A DNA stretch of 9,127 nt from contig NZ_RCMC01000239.1 in assembly GCF_011319475.1 (NCBI RefSeq), forward strand, positions 30,587 to 39,713, read 5' to 3'. Source of the stretch: Candidatus Nitrosotalea sp. FS (lineage in GTDB: Archaea; Thermoproteota; Nitrososphaeria; Nitrososphaerales; Nitrosopumilaceae). The notes under the pieces were generated by a model that ran no database searches, was not told the origin of the DNA, and saw only the letters and a list, made by a program, of their open reading frames with translations. Positions 1 through 5,836 of the stretch are shown here, in pieces; the stretch's first letter is position 1; each line of letters starts with the position of its first letter. Position numbers and translations under genes: made by a program.

Positions 1-1
1 C

Positions 2-1060
2 CCTGTTGGATTTATCGGAAATCTTGACTGGACAGGCTTGAATAACGTTTCGCACAATGCGCCAGCCGATGTATATGCTCCAACTATTCCTCACTTAGCC
101 TATGTGATGTTCCAGCTCATGTTCGCTGCCATTACTCCTTCACTAGCCATTGCTGGTTATGCTGATAGAGTAAAGATGAGTGCATTCTTGATACACATTG
201 TATTGTGGACTACATTCATCTATGATGTTGCAGGACATGCCAACTGGTCTCTTGGAAGTCAAGGTACTTCACTTGGTTGGTTAGCCAAGATGGGTGCAGA
301 AGACTTTGCGGGAGGAACAGTCATTCACATCACCTCAGGATTTGCTGGTTTAGCTACCGCAATGTTCTTGGGAAGGAGAATAGGATATGGCAAAGCACCA
401 TTTGAACCGCACTCAATTCCGCTTATAATTTTAGGTGGAACATTACTTTGGTTCGGATGGTTTGGTTTCAACCCTGGTAGTGCAGGATTTGCTGGTTTCC
501 TAGAAACACAAGCATTCCAGAACACCAACATTGCAACTGCGGTTGCAGCAATATGGTGGATGTTCTTAAGCTGGGCACATACAGGAAAGACTAGCGCCAT
601 CGGTGCAGTCAACGGAGCTGTTGCTGGACTTGTAGCAATTACACCAGCCTCTGGTTTCATTGGAACATGGGCATCAATAATAGTAGGATTTGCATGTGCA
701 ACAGTATGCTTCTACTGTGTACTTATCAAGAACAGGGCAAGAATAGATGATGCACTGGATACTTGGGGTGTACACGGAATGGGTGGTGTTGTTGGTGCAT
801 TACTAACAGGTGCATTCAGTGAAGTCAGAATCAATCCATATGGCCACAATGGTCTCTTCTTTGGAAACCCAATGCAATTTGTAATCAACTGCATGGGTGC
901 AGGATTTGGTGCAGCTTGGTCATTTGGCCTAACTTACATCATTTGGAGAATCCAAGATGCAATTTGGCCAGGTGGTGTTAGAGTCACACCAAAAGAAGAA
1001 GAAATAGGATTGGACATATCTCAAGTAGGCGAAAGAGCATACTCTGGATTTGCAGAGTAA
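2..1060 (+). CDS. amt: Ammonium transporter Amt (5' end cut by window)
   Basis: Amt/MEP/Rh-family channel that moves ammonium/ammonia across the cytoplasmic membrane, here probably feeding ammonia oxidation. The frame is open from base 2, and the residues before the TTG at 38 are already Amt-like, so that TTG is not the start; about 353 C-terminal residues are present. Visible family signatures are the ADRVK loop after a long helix, the DFAGGT..H segment with the conserved Asp (codon 302-304) and first pore His (326-328), and the GVHGMGG segment with the second pore His (773-775). These match the Asp160/His168/His318 set of E. coli AmtB. Many Gly/Ala/Phe-rich membrane helices follow each other, and a short charged tail follows the last helix. 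No frameshift is visible and the pore residues are intact. A T-rich tract follows the stop. The family call is secure; substrate affinity cannot be read. Confidence 0.96.
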   Translation, partial: PVGFIGNLDWTGLNNVSHNAPADVYAPTIPHLAYVMFQLMFAAITPSLAIAGYADRVKMSAFLIHIVLWTTFIYDVAGHANWSLGSQGTSLGWLAKMGAEDFAGGTVIHITSGFAGLATAMFLGRRIGYGKAPFEPHSIPLIILGGTLLWFGWFGFNPGSAGFAGFLETQAFQNTNIATAVAAIWWMFLSWAHTGKTSAIGAVNGAVAGLVAITPASGFIGTWASIIVGFACATVCFYCVLIKNRARIDDALDTWGVHGMGGVVGALLTGAFSEVRINPYGHNGLFFGNPMQFVINCMGAGFGAAWSFGLTYIIWRIQDAIWPGGVRVTPKEEEIGLDISQVGERAYSGFAE

Positions 1061-1071
1061 AAACATTCCCA

Positions 1072-1093
1072 TCTTTTTCATTTTTATCTTTTG
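1072..1093 (+). terminator. T-rich archaeal terminator after amt
   Basis: A pyrimidine/T-rich tract with several T runs begins 12 nt after the amt stop and has no hairpin. T-tracts alone commonly end transcription in archaea. It fits as the end of the amt transcript. Confidence 0.45.
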
Positions 1094-1126
1094 TACAACC
1101 CAGCTGTTGGTTGGTAATTGGTTTTT

Positions 1127-1134
1127 TTTAAAAT
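1127..1134 (+). promoter_or_regulatory. Putative TATA box of the 68-aa membrane protein gene
   Basis: TTTAAAAT follows a T-run and lies about 42 nt before the ATG at 1176. Initiation about 25 nt downstream would give a leader of roughly 15-20 nt. This is a pattern match only, in an AT-rich context. Confidence 0.4.
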
Positions 1135-1175
1135 TGAGAAACGGTAAATAGTATGTGGTTTACCAGATTTCGTAA

Positions 1176-1382
1176 ATGGTTGACAAATGGCTAGTTTTTG
1201 TTGCGTTAGAATTTGTCAGTGCAATCATAGGATTTGCTTTTTGGGCATTTATTGATCATCATTTCATATTCTTGTTGATAGGGGGATTCTTCTTCACACT
1301 TGGTACATTTGCAGCTACACGTTGGGGATTTGATAGGTGGAGAGGAAAGAACAAGCCAAGAAAACGTGAAAAGAGACAATGA
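1176..1382 (+). CDS. Small two-helix membrane protein, unknown function
   Basis: A 68-residue protein that I do not recognise. An in-frame TAA sits directly before the ATG, so the start cannot lie further upstream. Residues about 5-26 and 31-48 are hydrophobic and form two likely transmembrane helices, joined by a short DHHF turn. The tail, about 20 residues, is strongly basic (WRGKNKPRKREKR), which by the positive-inside rule should face the cytoplasm. The hairpin-plus-basic-tail form is common among small archaeal membrane proteins and gives no specific function. The gene lies between amt and an exported jelly-roll protein and probably has its own promoter. It is likely a real gene, because of the clean membrane topology and the TATA-like element upstream. 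Confidence 0.7.
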   Translation: MVDKWLVFVALEFVSAIIGFAFWAFIDHHFIFLLIGGFFFTLGTFAATRWGFDRWRGKNKPRKREKRQ

Positions 1383-1469
1383 TTTTATTTTTTTGACATC
1401 AAAAATTTTTGTCTCTTGTTTAATGGTATCTTTATATCAATCACAAATAGCACTACCTGTTAGATATTC

Positions 1470-2159
1470 TTGTCATCGCAAAAATCAGGGTTTAACAAGA
1501 AAAAACGTCTTGCAGTATTTGCCGCTATTACAATAATTGGAATATCTTTTGCATACTATAATGCACAAATCAACTCTGGATATCATCATGTAAAGGTCTG
1601 GAACTTTGATTCAGATCAAAATGGAACTATTCCTCAAGGGTTTGCTGATATGTCTACAGATCAAAAGTCTTCTTGGATAGTAAGGTCAGAACCTAGTGCA
1701 GTCTCAAAACCAAATGTGTTGGAAAGAATACCGAACAATGATAATCTTACTGACTATCACCTGCAATTAATTCCTGATTCGCCATCTATTGATACTGAAA
1801 ATGTTACAATGAAGTTCAAGATTGTATCAGGTGAAAATGCAAAGTCTGCAGGCATGATTCTTAGGTTTATTGACCAGAAACATTACTTTGTCTTGATGGC
1901 TGACTCGGCACAAAACAGGCTCTCATTATGTAAAAATACGCCTGAGTTTCTGATATGCAATTACGATAAATCAGTCACTATTGCACCTGGTGAGTGGCAT
2001 ACTATGGAGGCACTGGTTTCATCACAAGGAATCGCTGCATCTATTGACGGTCAACTCCTCATTAGGGCAAACGACCACAATTACCAGTCTGGAGCAGTTG
2101 GCATGTGGACCAAGAAAGATACTGGTGCATATTTTGATGATTTCAAAATAGAATACTAG
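1470..2159 (+). CDS. Membrane-anchored or exported jelly-roll (LamG/DUF1080-like) protein
   Basis: A 229-residue protein with a basic N-terminus (KKKR, residues 10-13) and a hydrophobic segment at about 14-30, a signal anchor or signal peptide, so the rest lies outside the cell. The body resembles the concanavalin-A-like jelly-roll of the LamG / 3-keto-disaccharide hydrolase (DUF1080) group: FDSDQNGTIPQGF near the start, alternating beta-strand patterns in the middle, and a closing SGAVGMWTKKDTGAYFDDFKI block typical of the last strands. Such domains often bind carbohydrate. No catalytic residues can be assigned, so this is a fold-level call. TTG at 1470 is the chosen start: an in-frame TAG at 1461 blocks extension and no ATG precedes the hydrophobic segment. 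It converges on the cupredoxin gene, 22 nt from stop to stop. Confidence 0.72.
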   Translation: MSSQKSGFNKKKRLAVFAAITIIGISFAYYNAQINSGYHHVKVWNFDSDQNGTIPQGFADMSTDQKSSWIVRSEPSAVSKPNVLERIPNNDNLTDYHLQLIPDSPSIDTENVTMKFKIVSGENAKSAGMILRFIDQKHYFVLMADSAQNRLSLCKNTPEFLICNYDKSVTIAPGEWHTMEALVSSQGIAASIDGQLLIRANDHNYQSGAVGMWTKKDTGAYFDDFKIEY

Positions 2160-2181
2160 ATAAAACGAAAAAAGACATCTA

Positions 2182-2625
2182 CTATTTAGTACACCACCAA
2201 TCTGAAAAATATGACTGTTGAAGTTTAACAAAATTTGTATGAGATAAGGAATCAACTATGACAACACCTTGTGCATAAGGATTTACGTCGTCATAGTAGG
2301 TAAACGCACCTTTTCTATCAAATGTGTGTGAAAATATTCCGTTTGATGGAATACTTGGACTAGAAAACCATCCATCTGGACCTCGCTGTCCACTACCACT
2401 CATGATCCTGTGATCAACGGTGTCTCTATTTACCCATGTAACAGTATCTTCTTTTTCAATCGTTATTTGGCATGGAGTAAAACAAGATTTCTTCATTGTA
2501 CATCCTGCGATGTAAATAATGTGTGACTTATTTCCATGACTATTTGTCTGAGAATCTGCATATGATGTAGGAATTATGGTAATTAGTACGAAGGTAAAAA
2601 ATAATGCCATTATCATGTTTTTCAT
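2182..2625 (-). CDS. Exported cupredoxin-fold protein lacking most copper ligands
   Basis: A 147-residue protein. Residues 1-23 form a signal peptide ending in SYA, with likely cleavage before Asp24. The body is plastocyanin-like: TPCQITIEKEDTVTWVNRD (50-68), then DH at 71-72 giving the first His ligand, SGSGQRGPDGWF (76-87), SHTF (99-102), and G-A-F-T-Y-Y before the expected ligand loop. In copper-binding relatives that loop reads Cys-x-x-His-Pro-x-Met. Here the positions are Asp112, Asn115 and Ala118, so three of four type 1 copper ligands are missing while flanking Tyr, Pro and Gly are kept. Cys42, Cys48, Cys52 and a C-terminal Cys145 could form disulfides or another site. Ammonia-oxidising archaea use many blue copper proteins for electron transfer; this one probably cannot hold a normal blue copper centre. 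The fold call is good; the role is unknown. Confidence 0.82.
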   Translation of the reverse strand: MKNMIMALFFTFVLITIIPTSYADSQTNSHGNKSHIIYIAGCTMKKSCFTPCQITIEKEDTVTWVNRDTVDHRIMSGSGQRGPDGWFSSPSIPSNGIFSHTFDRKGAFTYYDDVNPYAQGVVIVDSLSHTNFVKLQQSYFSDWWCTK

Positions 2626-2650
2626 GATCTATAATGTCTAGTTAGTACTA

Positions 2651-2658
2651 TTAATATT
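2651..2658 (-). promoter_or_regulatory. Putative TATA box of the cupredoxin-like gene
   Basis: AATATTAA on the minus strand lies 25 nt before the ATG at 2625, the spacing expected for a leaderless or nearly leaderless archaeal transcript. Confidence 0.45.
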
Positions 2659-2734
2659 GAGATTCATTCTAAGCCTGTTCTAAGGTGGTTTTTATTGAAC
2701 ACTAAAATTGTAAGCAAACTCACGTTATGATATT

Positions 2735-3013
2735 ATGACACAAAACAACAATGATGAAAAATTTCTCAAGATTCAACTCATACTTGCAGTAATACCCACA
2801 TTTGTAACTCAACTAATCGCATTCTACAGGATACGAAAGTTAATTTACGGAATAATTATCGAAGTCATAATATTTTTTGTAGACTTGGTAATTCAGATGA
2901 GTATTTCATGGCCCTTTGGAATGATAATTGCACTTCCAATATCTATTCTAGTTCCACTTTACTATGTGAGAAAGTGGACTTTGGAATTTAACAAAGCCCA
3001 ACATCAGTTCTGA
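2735..3013 (+). CDS. Small membrane protein next to amoB, unknown function
   Basis: A 92-residue protein that I do not recognise. The polar N-terminus (MTQNNNDEK) is followed by three hydrophobic stretches at about 12-30, 36-55 and 58-78, broken by short basic turns (RIRK at about 32-35) and ending in a charged tail. It looks like a two- or three-helix integral membrane protein. It is divergent from the cupredoxin gene and convergent with amoB, about 60 nt from stop to stop. A weak AT-rich element (ACTAAAAT, 2701-2708) lies about 27 nt before the start. Its position suggests a possible link to ammonia oxidation, but nothing in the sequence shows that. Confidence 0.7.
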   Translation: MTQNNNDEKFLKIQLILAVIPTFVTQLIAFYRIRKLIYGIIIEVIIFFVDLVIQMSISWPFGMIIALPISILVPLYYVRKWTLEFNKAQHQF

Positions 3014-3045
3014 TTTTTAAAAAATAGTTTCTACTAGATTGCACT

Positions 3046-3073
3046 TAAAATGAAAAGAGAGGGGGTGATTGTT
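3046..3073 (-). terminator. Pyrimidine-rich tract after amoB
   Basis: Read on the minus strand, the stretch just after the amoB stop is C/T-rich (a CCCCCTCTCTTTTC core followed by ATTTT), similar to hairpin-free archaeal terminators. Support is weak. Confidence 0.3.
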
Positions 3074-3640
3074 TTAAATCACTTGCCAAGGTCTTGTTGC
3101 GAATGTAACCGCATATCCTACTCCAATGACTATCGATTGATAGACTACGTTTGCATATGGAATTGGTTTTACGATTGGATCGCCTGTTACCACGACTGTT
3201 TGTCCTGGACCTAGACCTGGACCGATGCTTGCTACGTTAAGCTGCGTATGCATGTGATATACTGCTGGTTCGAGTGCCTTTATGGTTAATTGGTACGGGA
3301 TCACTGAGTTTGCTGGTATCGTGATTACGTTACCAGGTGGATCTCTTGCTACAATCTCCCATCTGTTACCAGCGTTGGATGAGTCACCGTATACTGTGTA
3401 CCAGCCTCGCAAGTCTCTGTTTACAAGACTTACAAATTTACCAGATACTGTTAGAGTGTCTCCTGTGTGAACAGATTGTTTTGACCAAGTCTCACCATCT
3501 ATTCTGACGAAACGACTCTGTAACTGTGCCTGGACACCATGTGCCTCAGCATGTTGGAACATTTGTGCTAATGATGGTCCAACTGCTCCAAGTGCTACTA
3601 TCACACCTATTGCAGCCACAATAAACTTCTTATCGACCAT
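3074..3640 (-). CDS. amoB: Ammonia monooxygenase subunit B
   Basis: Copper-binding, largely extracytoplasmic subunit of the membrane enzyme that oxidises ammonia to hydroxylamine. The 188-residue length is normal for archaeal AmoB, which is much shorter than bacterial AmoB/PmoB because it lacks the second cupredoxin domain. Residues 1-25 form a signal peptide (LGAVGPSLA). AEAHGVQAQLQSRFVRIDG follows, with His34 matching the N-terminal copper-ligand His of PmoB (His33). A cupredoxin domain spans about 40-155 and contains the H-x-H pair His129/His131 (YHMHTQLNVA), matching PmoB His137/His139. One membrane helix at about 163-182 ends the protein. The ATG at 3640 is the natural start before the signal peptide. 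The gene is divergent from amoC across 256 nt that hold both promoters and an 18-nt palindrome. All expected copper-site residues are present. Confidence 0.97.
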   Translation of the reverse strand: MVDKKFIVAAIGVIVALGAVGPSLAQMFQHAEAHGVQAQLQSRFVRIDGETWSKQSVHTGDTLTVSGKFVSLVNRDLRGWYTVYGDSSNAGNRWEIVARDPPGNVITIPANSVIPYQLTIKALEPAVYHMHTQLNVASIGPGLGPGQTVVVTGDPIVKPIPYANVVYQSIVIGVGYAVTFATRPWQVI

Positions 3641-3674
3641 ATCGCTTAACTAAACCAACTGAGAAACTACAACG

Positions 3675-3685
3675 ATATATATTTT
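3675..3685 (-). promoter_or_regulatory. Putative TATA box of amoB
   Basis: AAAATATATAT on the minus strand, 34 nt before the amoB ATG, predicts a leader of about 10 nt. The palindrome at 3690-3707 lies directly upstream of it. Confidence 0.55.
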
Positions 3686-3689
3686 GCCC

Positions 3690-3707
3690 CATCAGATCCA
3701 TCTGATG
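3690..3707. promoter_or_regulatory. Perfect 8-bp inverted repeat upstream of amoB TATA box
   Basis: CATCAGAT and ATCTGATG are exact reverse complements separated by CC. The repeat starts 4 nt beyond the amoB TATA element, where a dimeric activator or repressor could contact the promoter. It contains a GATC at 3695-3698. It also sits in the divergent amoB/amoC region, so it could act on both. The symmetry is seen; the operator role is inferred. Confidence 0.45.
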
Positions 3708-3866
3708 AATTGACTTTATGATATGCATCCATGTTAATCATAGCTTATGCCGTTTTTAGCATCATATTATTCTGTAATTGTATGTTGACTTTACTTAATC
3801 TCAATATAATTTCAGGCTGTATGCTGTAAAAACTATATTTTATTTTATAGAAATCATAACTCATCT

Positions 3867-3874
3867 TTTAAATA
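3867..3874 (+). promoter_or_regulatory. Putative TATA box of amoC
   Basis: TTTAAATA lies 22 nt before the amoC ATG. At the usual archaeal spacing, transcription would start at or next to the ATG, so the mRNA is probably leaderless. No Shine-Dalgarno-like sequence is visible. Confidence 0.6.
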
Positions 3875-3896
3875 ACTGTGAATCATTCCACACATC

Positions 3897-4460
3897 ATGG
3901 CACAAATGCCGACATTAATTCCAAAAGAAGTCGAAATCCAGAGACTGAAAAAGATCTGGCTTATCGTCATCGCATTGGGATCAATCGCTGCATCAGTAGA
4001 GGTCGATAACTTCGTAGACGGATCTTTACACCAGACATCAATCAGAGATAGTGCCTTCACACCAGCACACTGGTGGTTATACAGCCACTTCATTGCTCTT
4101 CCATTAGGATGGGGAATGGTAGCTGTCTATGACAGAAAGGTACCAATTCTGAGAGGTCCAAACAACTCAATGAACACCGGTCTCAAGATGACCATCCTTG
4201 GTTACTTGGCAACCATGTTCACAATAGGTGTCAATGAGATGTGGCACTTCTGGTATGTAGAGGAGATCTTCGCAGTTCCAAACCACTGGATGTTCAACAT
4301 GGGTGTCGTAGTTGCTTTCATGGGCGCACTTGCCTATGTAGTAAGAGTATACGCACGACTCGTCGAACTTGGAGCAGAAACACCAGGTGAGAACCCATAC
4401 ATTGCAGAAATGTACAAGATGGCCCTCGAAGGCAAATTGTACAGTAGATCAATCCCATAA
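3897..4460 (+). CDS. amoC: Ammonia monooxygenase subunit C
   Basis: Integral membrane subunit of ammonia monooxygenase holding the metal sites now considered important for catalysis in this enzyme superfamily. The length, 187 residues, is normal for archaeal AmoC. The CuC ligands of PmoC (Asp156, His160, His173) correspond to Asp41, His45 and His58, with identical spacing (D-x3-H-x12-H) in VDGSLHQTSIRDSAFTPAH. The second set (PmoC Asn227, His231, His245) corresponds to Asn113, His117 and probably His130 in the VNEMWH...PNH segment. Hydrophobic helices lie at about 18-34, 60-78, 97-115 and 132-155. The C-terminal tail is polar. ATG at 3897 is favoured over the in-frame ATG at 3906 because of the TATA spacing. 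It is first of three same-strand genes, amoC-amoX-amoA, but a hairpin and T-run follow it. Confidence 0.97.
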   Translation: MAQMPTLIPKEVEIQRLKKIWLIVIALGSIAASVEVDNFVDGSLHQTSIRDSAFTPAHWWLYSHFIALPLGWGMVAVYDRKVPILRGPNNSMNTGLKMTILGYLATMFTIGVNEMWHFWYVEEIFAVPNHWMFNMGVVVAFMGALAYVVRVYARLVELGAETPGENPYIAEMYKMALEGKLYSRSIP

Positions 4461-4462
4461 AC

Positions 4463-4480
4463 GCGCAAAAGCGCTTTTTT
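4463..4480 (+). terminator. Hairpin plus T-run between amoC and amoX
   Basis: GCGC-AAAA-GCGC followed immediately by six T residues begins 2 nt after the amoC stop, and more T-rich sequence follows. This resembles an intrinsic terminator and suggests amoC can be transcribed separately from amoX. Confidence 0.55.
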
Positions 4481-4533
4481 CTTATTTTTCTCCGATCAAC
4501 TTAACGCAAGTTATACCTCACCATAGGAAAAGA

Positions 4534-4541
4534 TTTAAAAA
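4534..4541 (+). promoter_or_regulatory. Putative TATA box of amoX
   Basis: TTTAAAAA, preceded by a purine-rich BRE-like AGGAAAAGA, lies 23 nt before the amoX ATG and predicts a leaderless or nearly leaderless mRNA. A short inverted repeat (AACTT-N5-AAGTT, 4498-4512) lies upstream. Confidence 0.55.
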
Positions 4542-4564
4542 CATACATCTGTCAATAAATCCAA

Positions 4565-4927
4565 ATGACCTTACCAAAAGGATTCGGTACAGGTGGCGGA
4601 GCTTCCAGTTCCGACGTCAGTAAAATGATAGGCAAACGTGTAGAGGACATGGTTGGACTCATCACTGGTGCATTCGTTGCACTCTGGGCAGGAACATGGG
4701 GAGGAGTTGCCGTTGCAACTGTTTATTATCCATGGGCATATCCACCGCCAAGCGCACACTTTGCGTTAACTGTACTTACAATCATAGAAGCTATTGGGTA
4801 CTTGTTCTCTGTTAAGGTAGTAACAGAAGGTACCTCAAAAGCGAAGACGTACAATGGTCTTATAGCTGGTGTGATCGCAGCAATTGCTATCGCAACACTT
4901 GTGACTGACTGTGTCTTCTTCGGATAG
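4565..4927 (+). CDS. amoX: Archaeal AMO-associated membrane protein AmoX
   Basis: A 120-residue membrane protein conserved within archaeal amo loci and absent from bacterial ones; structural and proteomic work on archaeal AMO supports it as a subunit. The N-terminus is Gly/Ser-rich (about 1-20). Three hydrophobic helices follow at about 28-54, 64-85 and 96-119, separated by a YPPPSAH loop and a charged TSKAKTYN turn. It has no obvious metal-ligand cluster. It lies between amoC and amoA, the usual arrangement. Spacing to amoC is 104 nt and to amoA 129 nt, with separate TATA boxes, so this is a cluster of individually started genes rather than a tight operon. Identification rests on context, size and topology together. 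Confidence 0.93.
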   Translation: MTLPKGFGTGGGASSSDVSKMIGKRVEDMVGLITGAFVALWAGTWGGVAVATVYYPWAYPPPSAHFALTVLTIIEAIGYLFSVKVVTEGTSKAKTYNGLIAGVIAAIAIATLVTDCVFFG

Positions 4928-4955
4928 GAAAATTCCTTTTCATTCTTTTCTTTTA
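4927..4955 (+). terminator. T-rich tract with short palindrome after amoX
   Basis: GGAAAATTCC directly at the amoX stop is followed by repeated CTTTT/CTTTTC runs. This is consistent with archaeal T-tract termination before the amoA promoter. Confidence 0.35.
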
Positions 4956-4972
4956 TTATTCTTCGGTAGAGC

Positions 4973-4989
4973 TATCTCAAAATGAGATA
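4973..4989. promoter_or_regulatory. Perfect 7-bp inverted repeat upstream of amoA promoter
   Basis: TATCTCA and TGAGATA are exact reverse complements with AAA between them, ending 36 nt before the amoA TATA box. This is a plausible operator for a dimeric regulator. Its half-site differs from that of the palindrome upstream of amoB. Function is inferred from symmetry and position only. Confidence 0.4.
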
Positions 4990-5025
4990 ATGTTTATTTT
5001 CTGCTGATCTCGGACATCATAAAAT

Positions 5026-5033
5026 TTTATATA
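5026..5033 (+). promoter_or_regulatory. Putative TATA box of amoA
   Basis: TTTATATA, close to the ideal archaeal TATA box, lies 23 nt before the amoA ATG. The predicted leader is zero to a few nucleotides. It is the best TATA match among the amo genes. Confidence 0.65.
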
Positions 5034-5056
5034 CATCACTTCCCGCATACAAACCA

Positions 5057-5707
5057 ATGGTCTGGCTAAGACGATGTACTCACTACTTATTCATAGTAGT
5101 GGTAGCAGTCAACTCGACCTTGTTGACAATCAACGCAGGAGACTACATCTTCTATACTGACTGGATGTGGACATCTTATGTGATATTTACTCTATCACAA
5201 TCATTGATGCTCGCAGTCGGTGCAGCATACTACCTTACGTTCACTGGCGTTCCAGGAACAGCAACATACTATGCACTAATAATGACAGTGTATACTTGGA
5301 TTGCAAAAGGTGCGTGGTTCTCCTTAGGATATCCATACAGCTTCGTCGTTGTGCCAATGTGGATTCCATCTGCAATATTGATGGATTTGGCATATTGGGC
5401 AACAAAGAGAAACAAACACTCTTTGATCCTGATAGGCGGTGTACTCTGTGGTATGTCAATGTCGTTGTTCAACATGATCAATCTAATCACAATAGATGAT
5501 CCTCTTGAGACTGCTTTCAAATACCCAAGAACCACATTGCCTCCATACATGACTCCAATAGAACCCCAAGTAGGAAAGTTCTATGATAGTCCCGTCGCGC
5601 TAGGTGCAGGTGCTAGTGCAGTTTTGACAGTAACGATGACTGCATTGGGAACCAAGCTTACAACATGGACATACAGATGGATGGCAGCCTGGTCTAAGTG
5701 GGATTAA
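5057..5707 (+). CDS. amoA: Ammonia monooxygenase subunit A
   Basis: Membrane subunit of ammonia monooxygenase and the standard marker gene of ammonia-oxidising archaea. The length is 216 residues, as in group I.1a archaea. The start MVWLRRCTHYLFIVVVAVNS, the GDYIFYTDW segment, the TFTGVPGTATYYALIMTVYT block, the NKHSLILIGG region, the LPPYMTPIEPQVGKFY loop and the C-terminal TYRWMAAWSKWD are hallmark AmoA sequences. Six or so membrane helices cross the protein, with an extracytoplasmic loop around 150-176. No disruption is seen. It is the last amo gene here; a pyrimidine-rich tract follows the stop before the unrelated methyltransferase gene. The sequence looks closer to Nitrosopumilales than to soil group I.1b types, judged by eye. 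Confidence 0.98.
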   Translation: MVWLRRCTHYLFIVVVAVNSTLLTINAGDYIFYTDWMWTSYVIFTLSQSLMLAVGAAYYLTFTGVPGTATYYALIMTVYTWIAKGAWFSLGYPYSFVVVPMWIPSAILMDLAYWATKRNKHSLILIGGVLCGMSMSLFNMINLITIDDPLETAFKYPRTTLPPYMTPIEPQVGKFYDSPVALGAGASAVLTVTMTALGTKLTTWTYRWMAAWSKWD

Positions 5708-5836
5708 ATCCCCTTCTCCTTTTACTTTTATTCGAATTTACTCTAAGCTATCTTGTCTTTTATTTTTGATTAAAAAAAGTTACACAACGTGTGATCTTTT
5801 GTTATCTAATTAAACGAAATATAATTTTCCAATTAG

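Noticed and set aside
38..40. TTG as the start of amt
   Set aside because: The frame upstream is open to the window edge and encodes Amt-like residues (GFIGNLDWTGL), so the gene begins outside the window.
325..894. Minus-strand open frames inside amt
   Set aside because: They overlap strongly conserved Amt coding sequence, show no domain or signal features and have no promoter; they are antisense shadows.
1300..1536. Plus-strand frame overlapping the 68-aa gene and the start of the jelly-roll gene
   Set aside because: It overlaps two better-supported genes in another frame, and its composition looks like translated intergenic DNA.
3816..3828. Tandem GCTGTAT/GCTGTA upstream of amoC
   Set aside because: Only two short copies in AT-rich DNA; not enough to separate from chance.
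4498..4512. AACTT-N5-AAGTT inverted repeat upstream of amoX as an operator
   Set aside because: Five-base arms are too short to stand alone; noted only alongside the amoX promoter.
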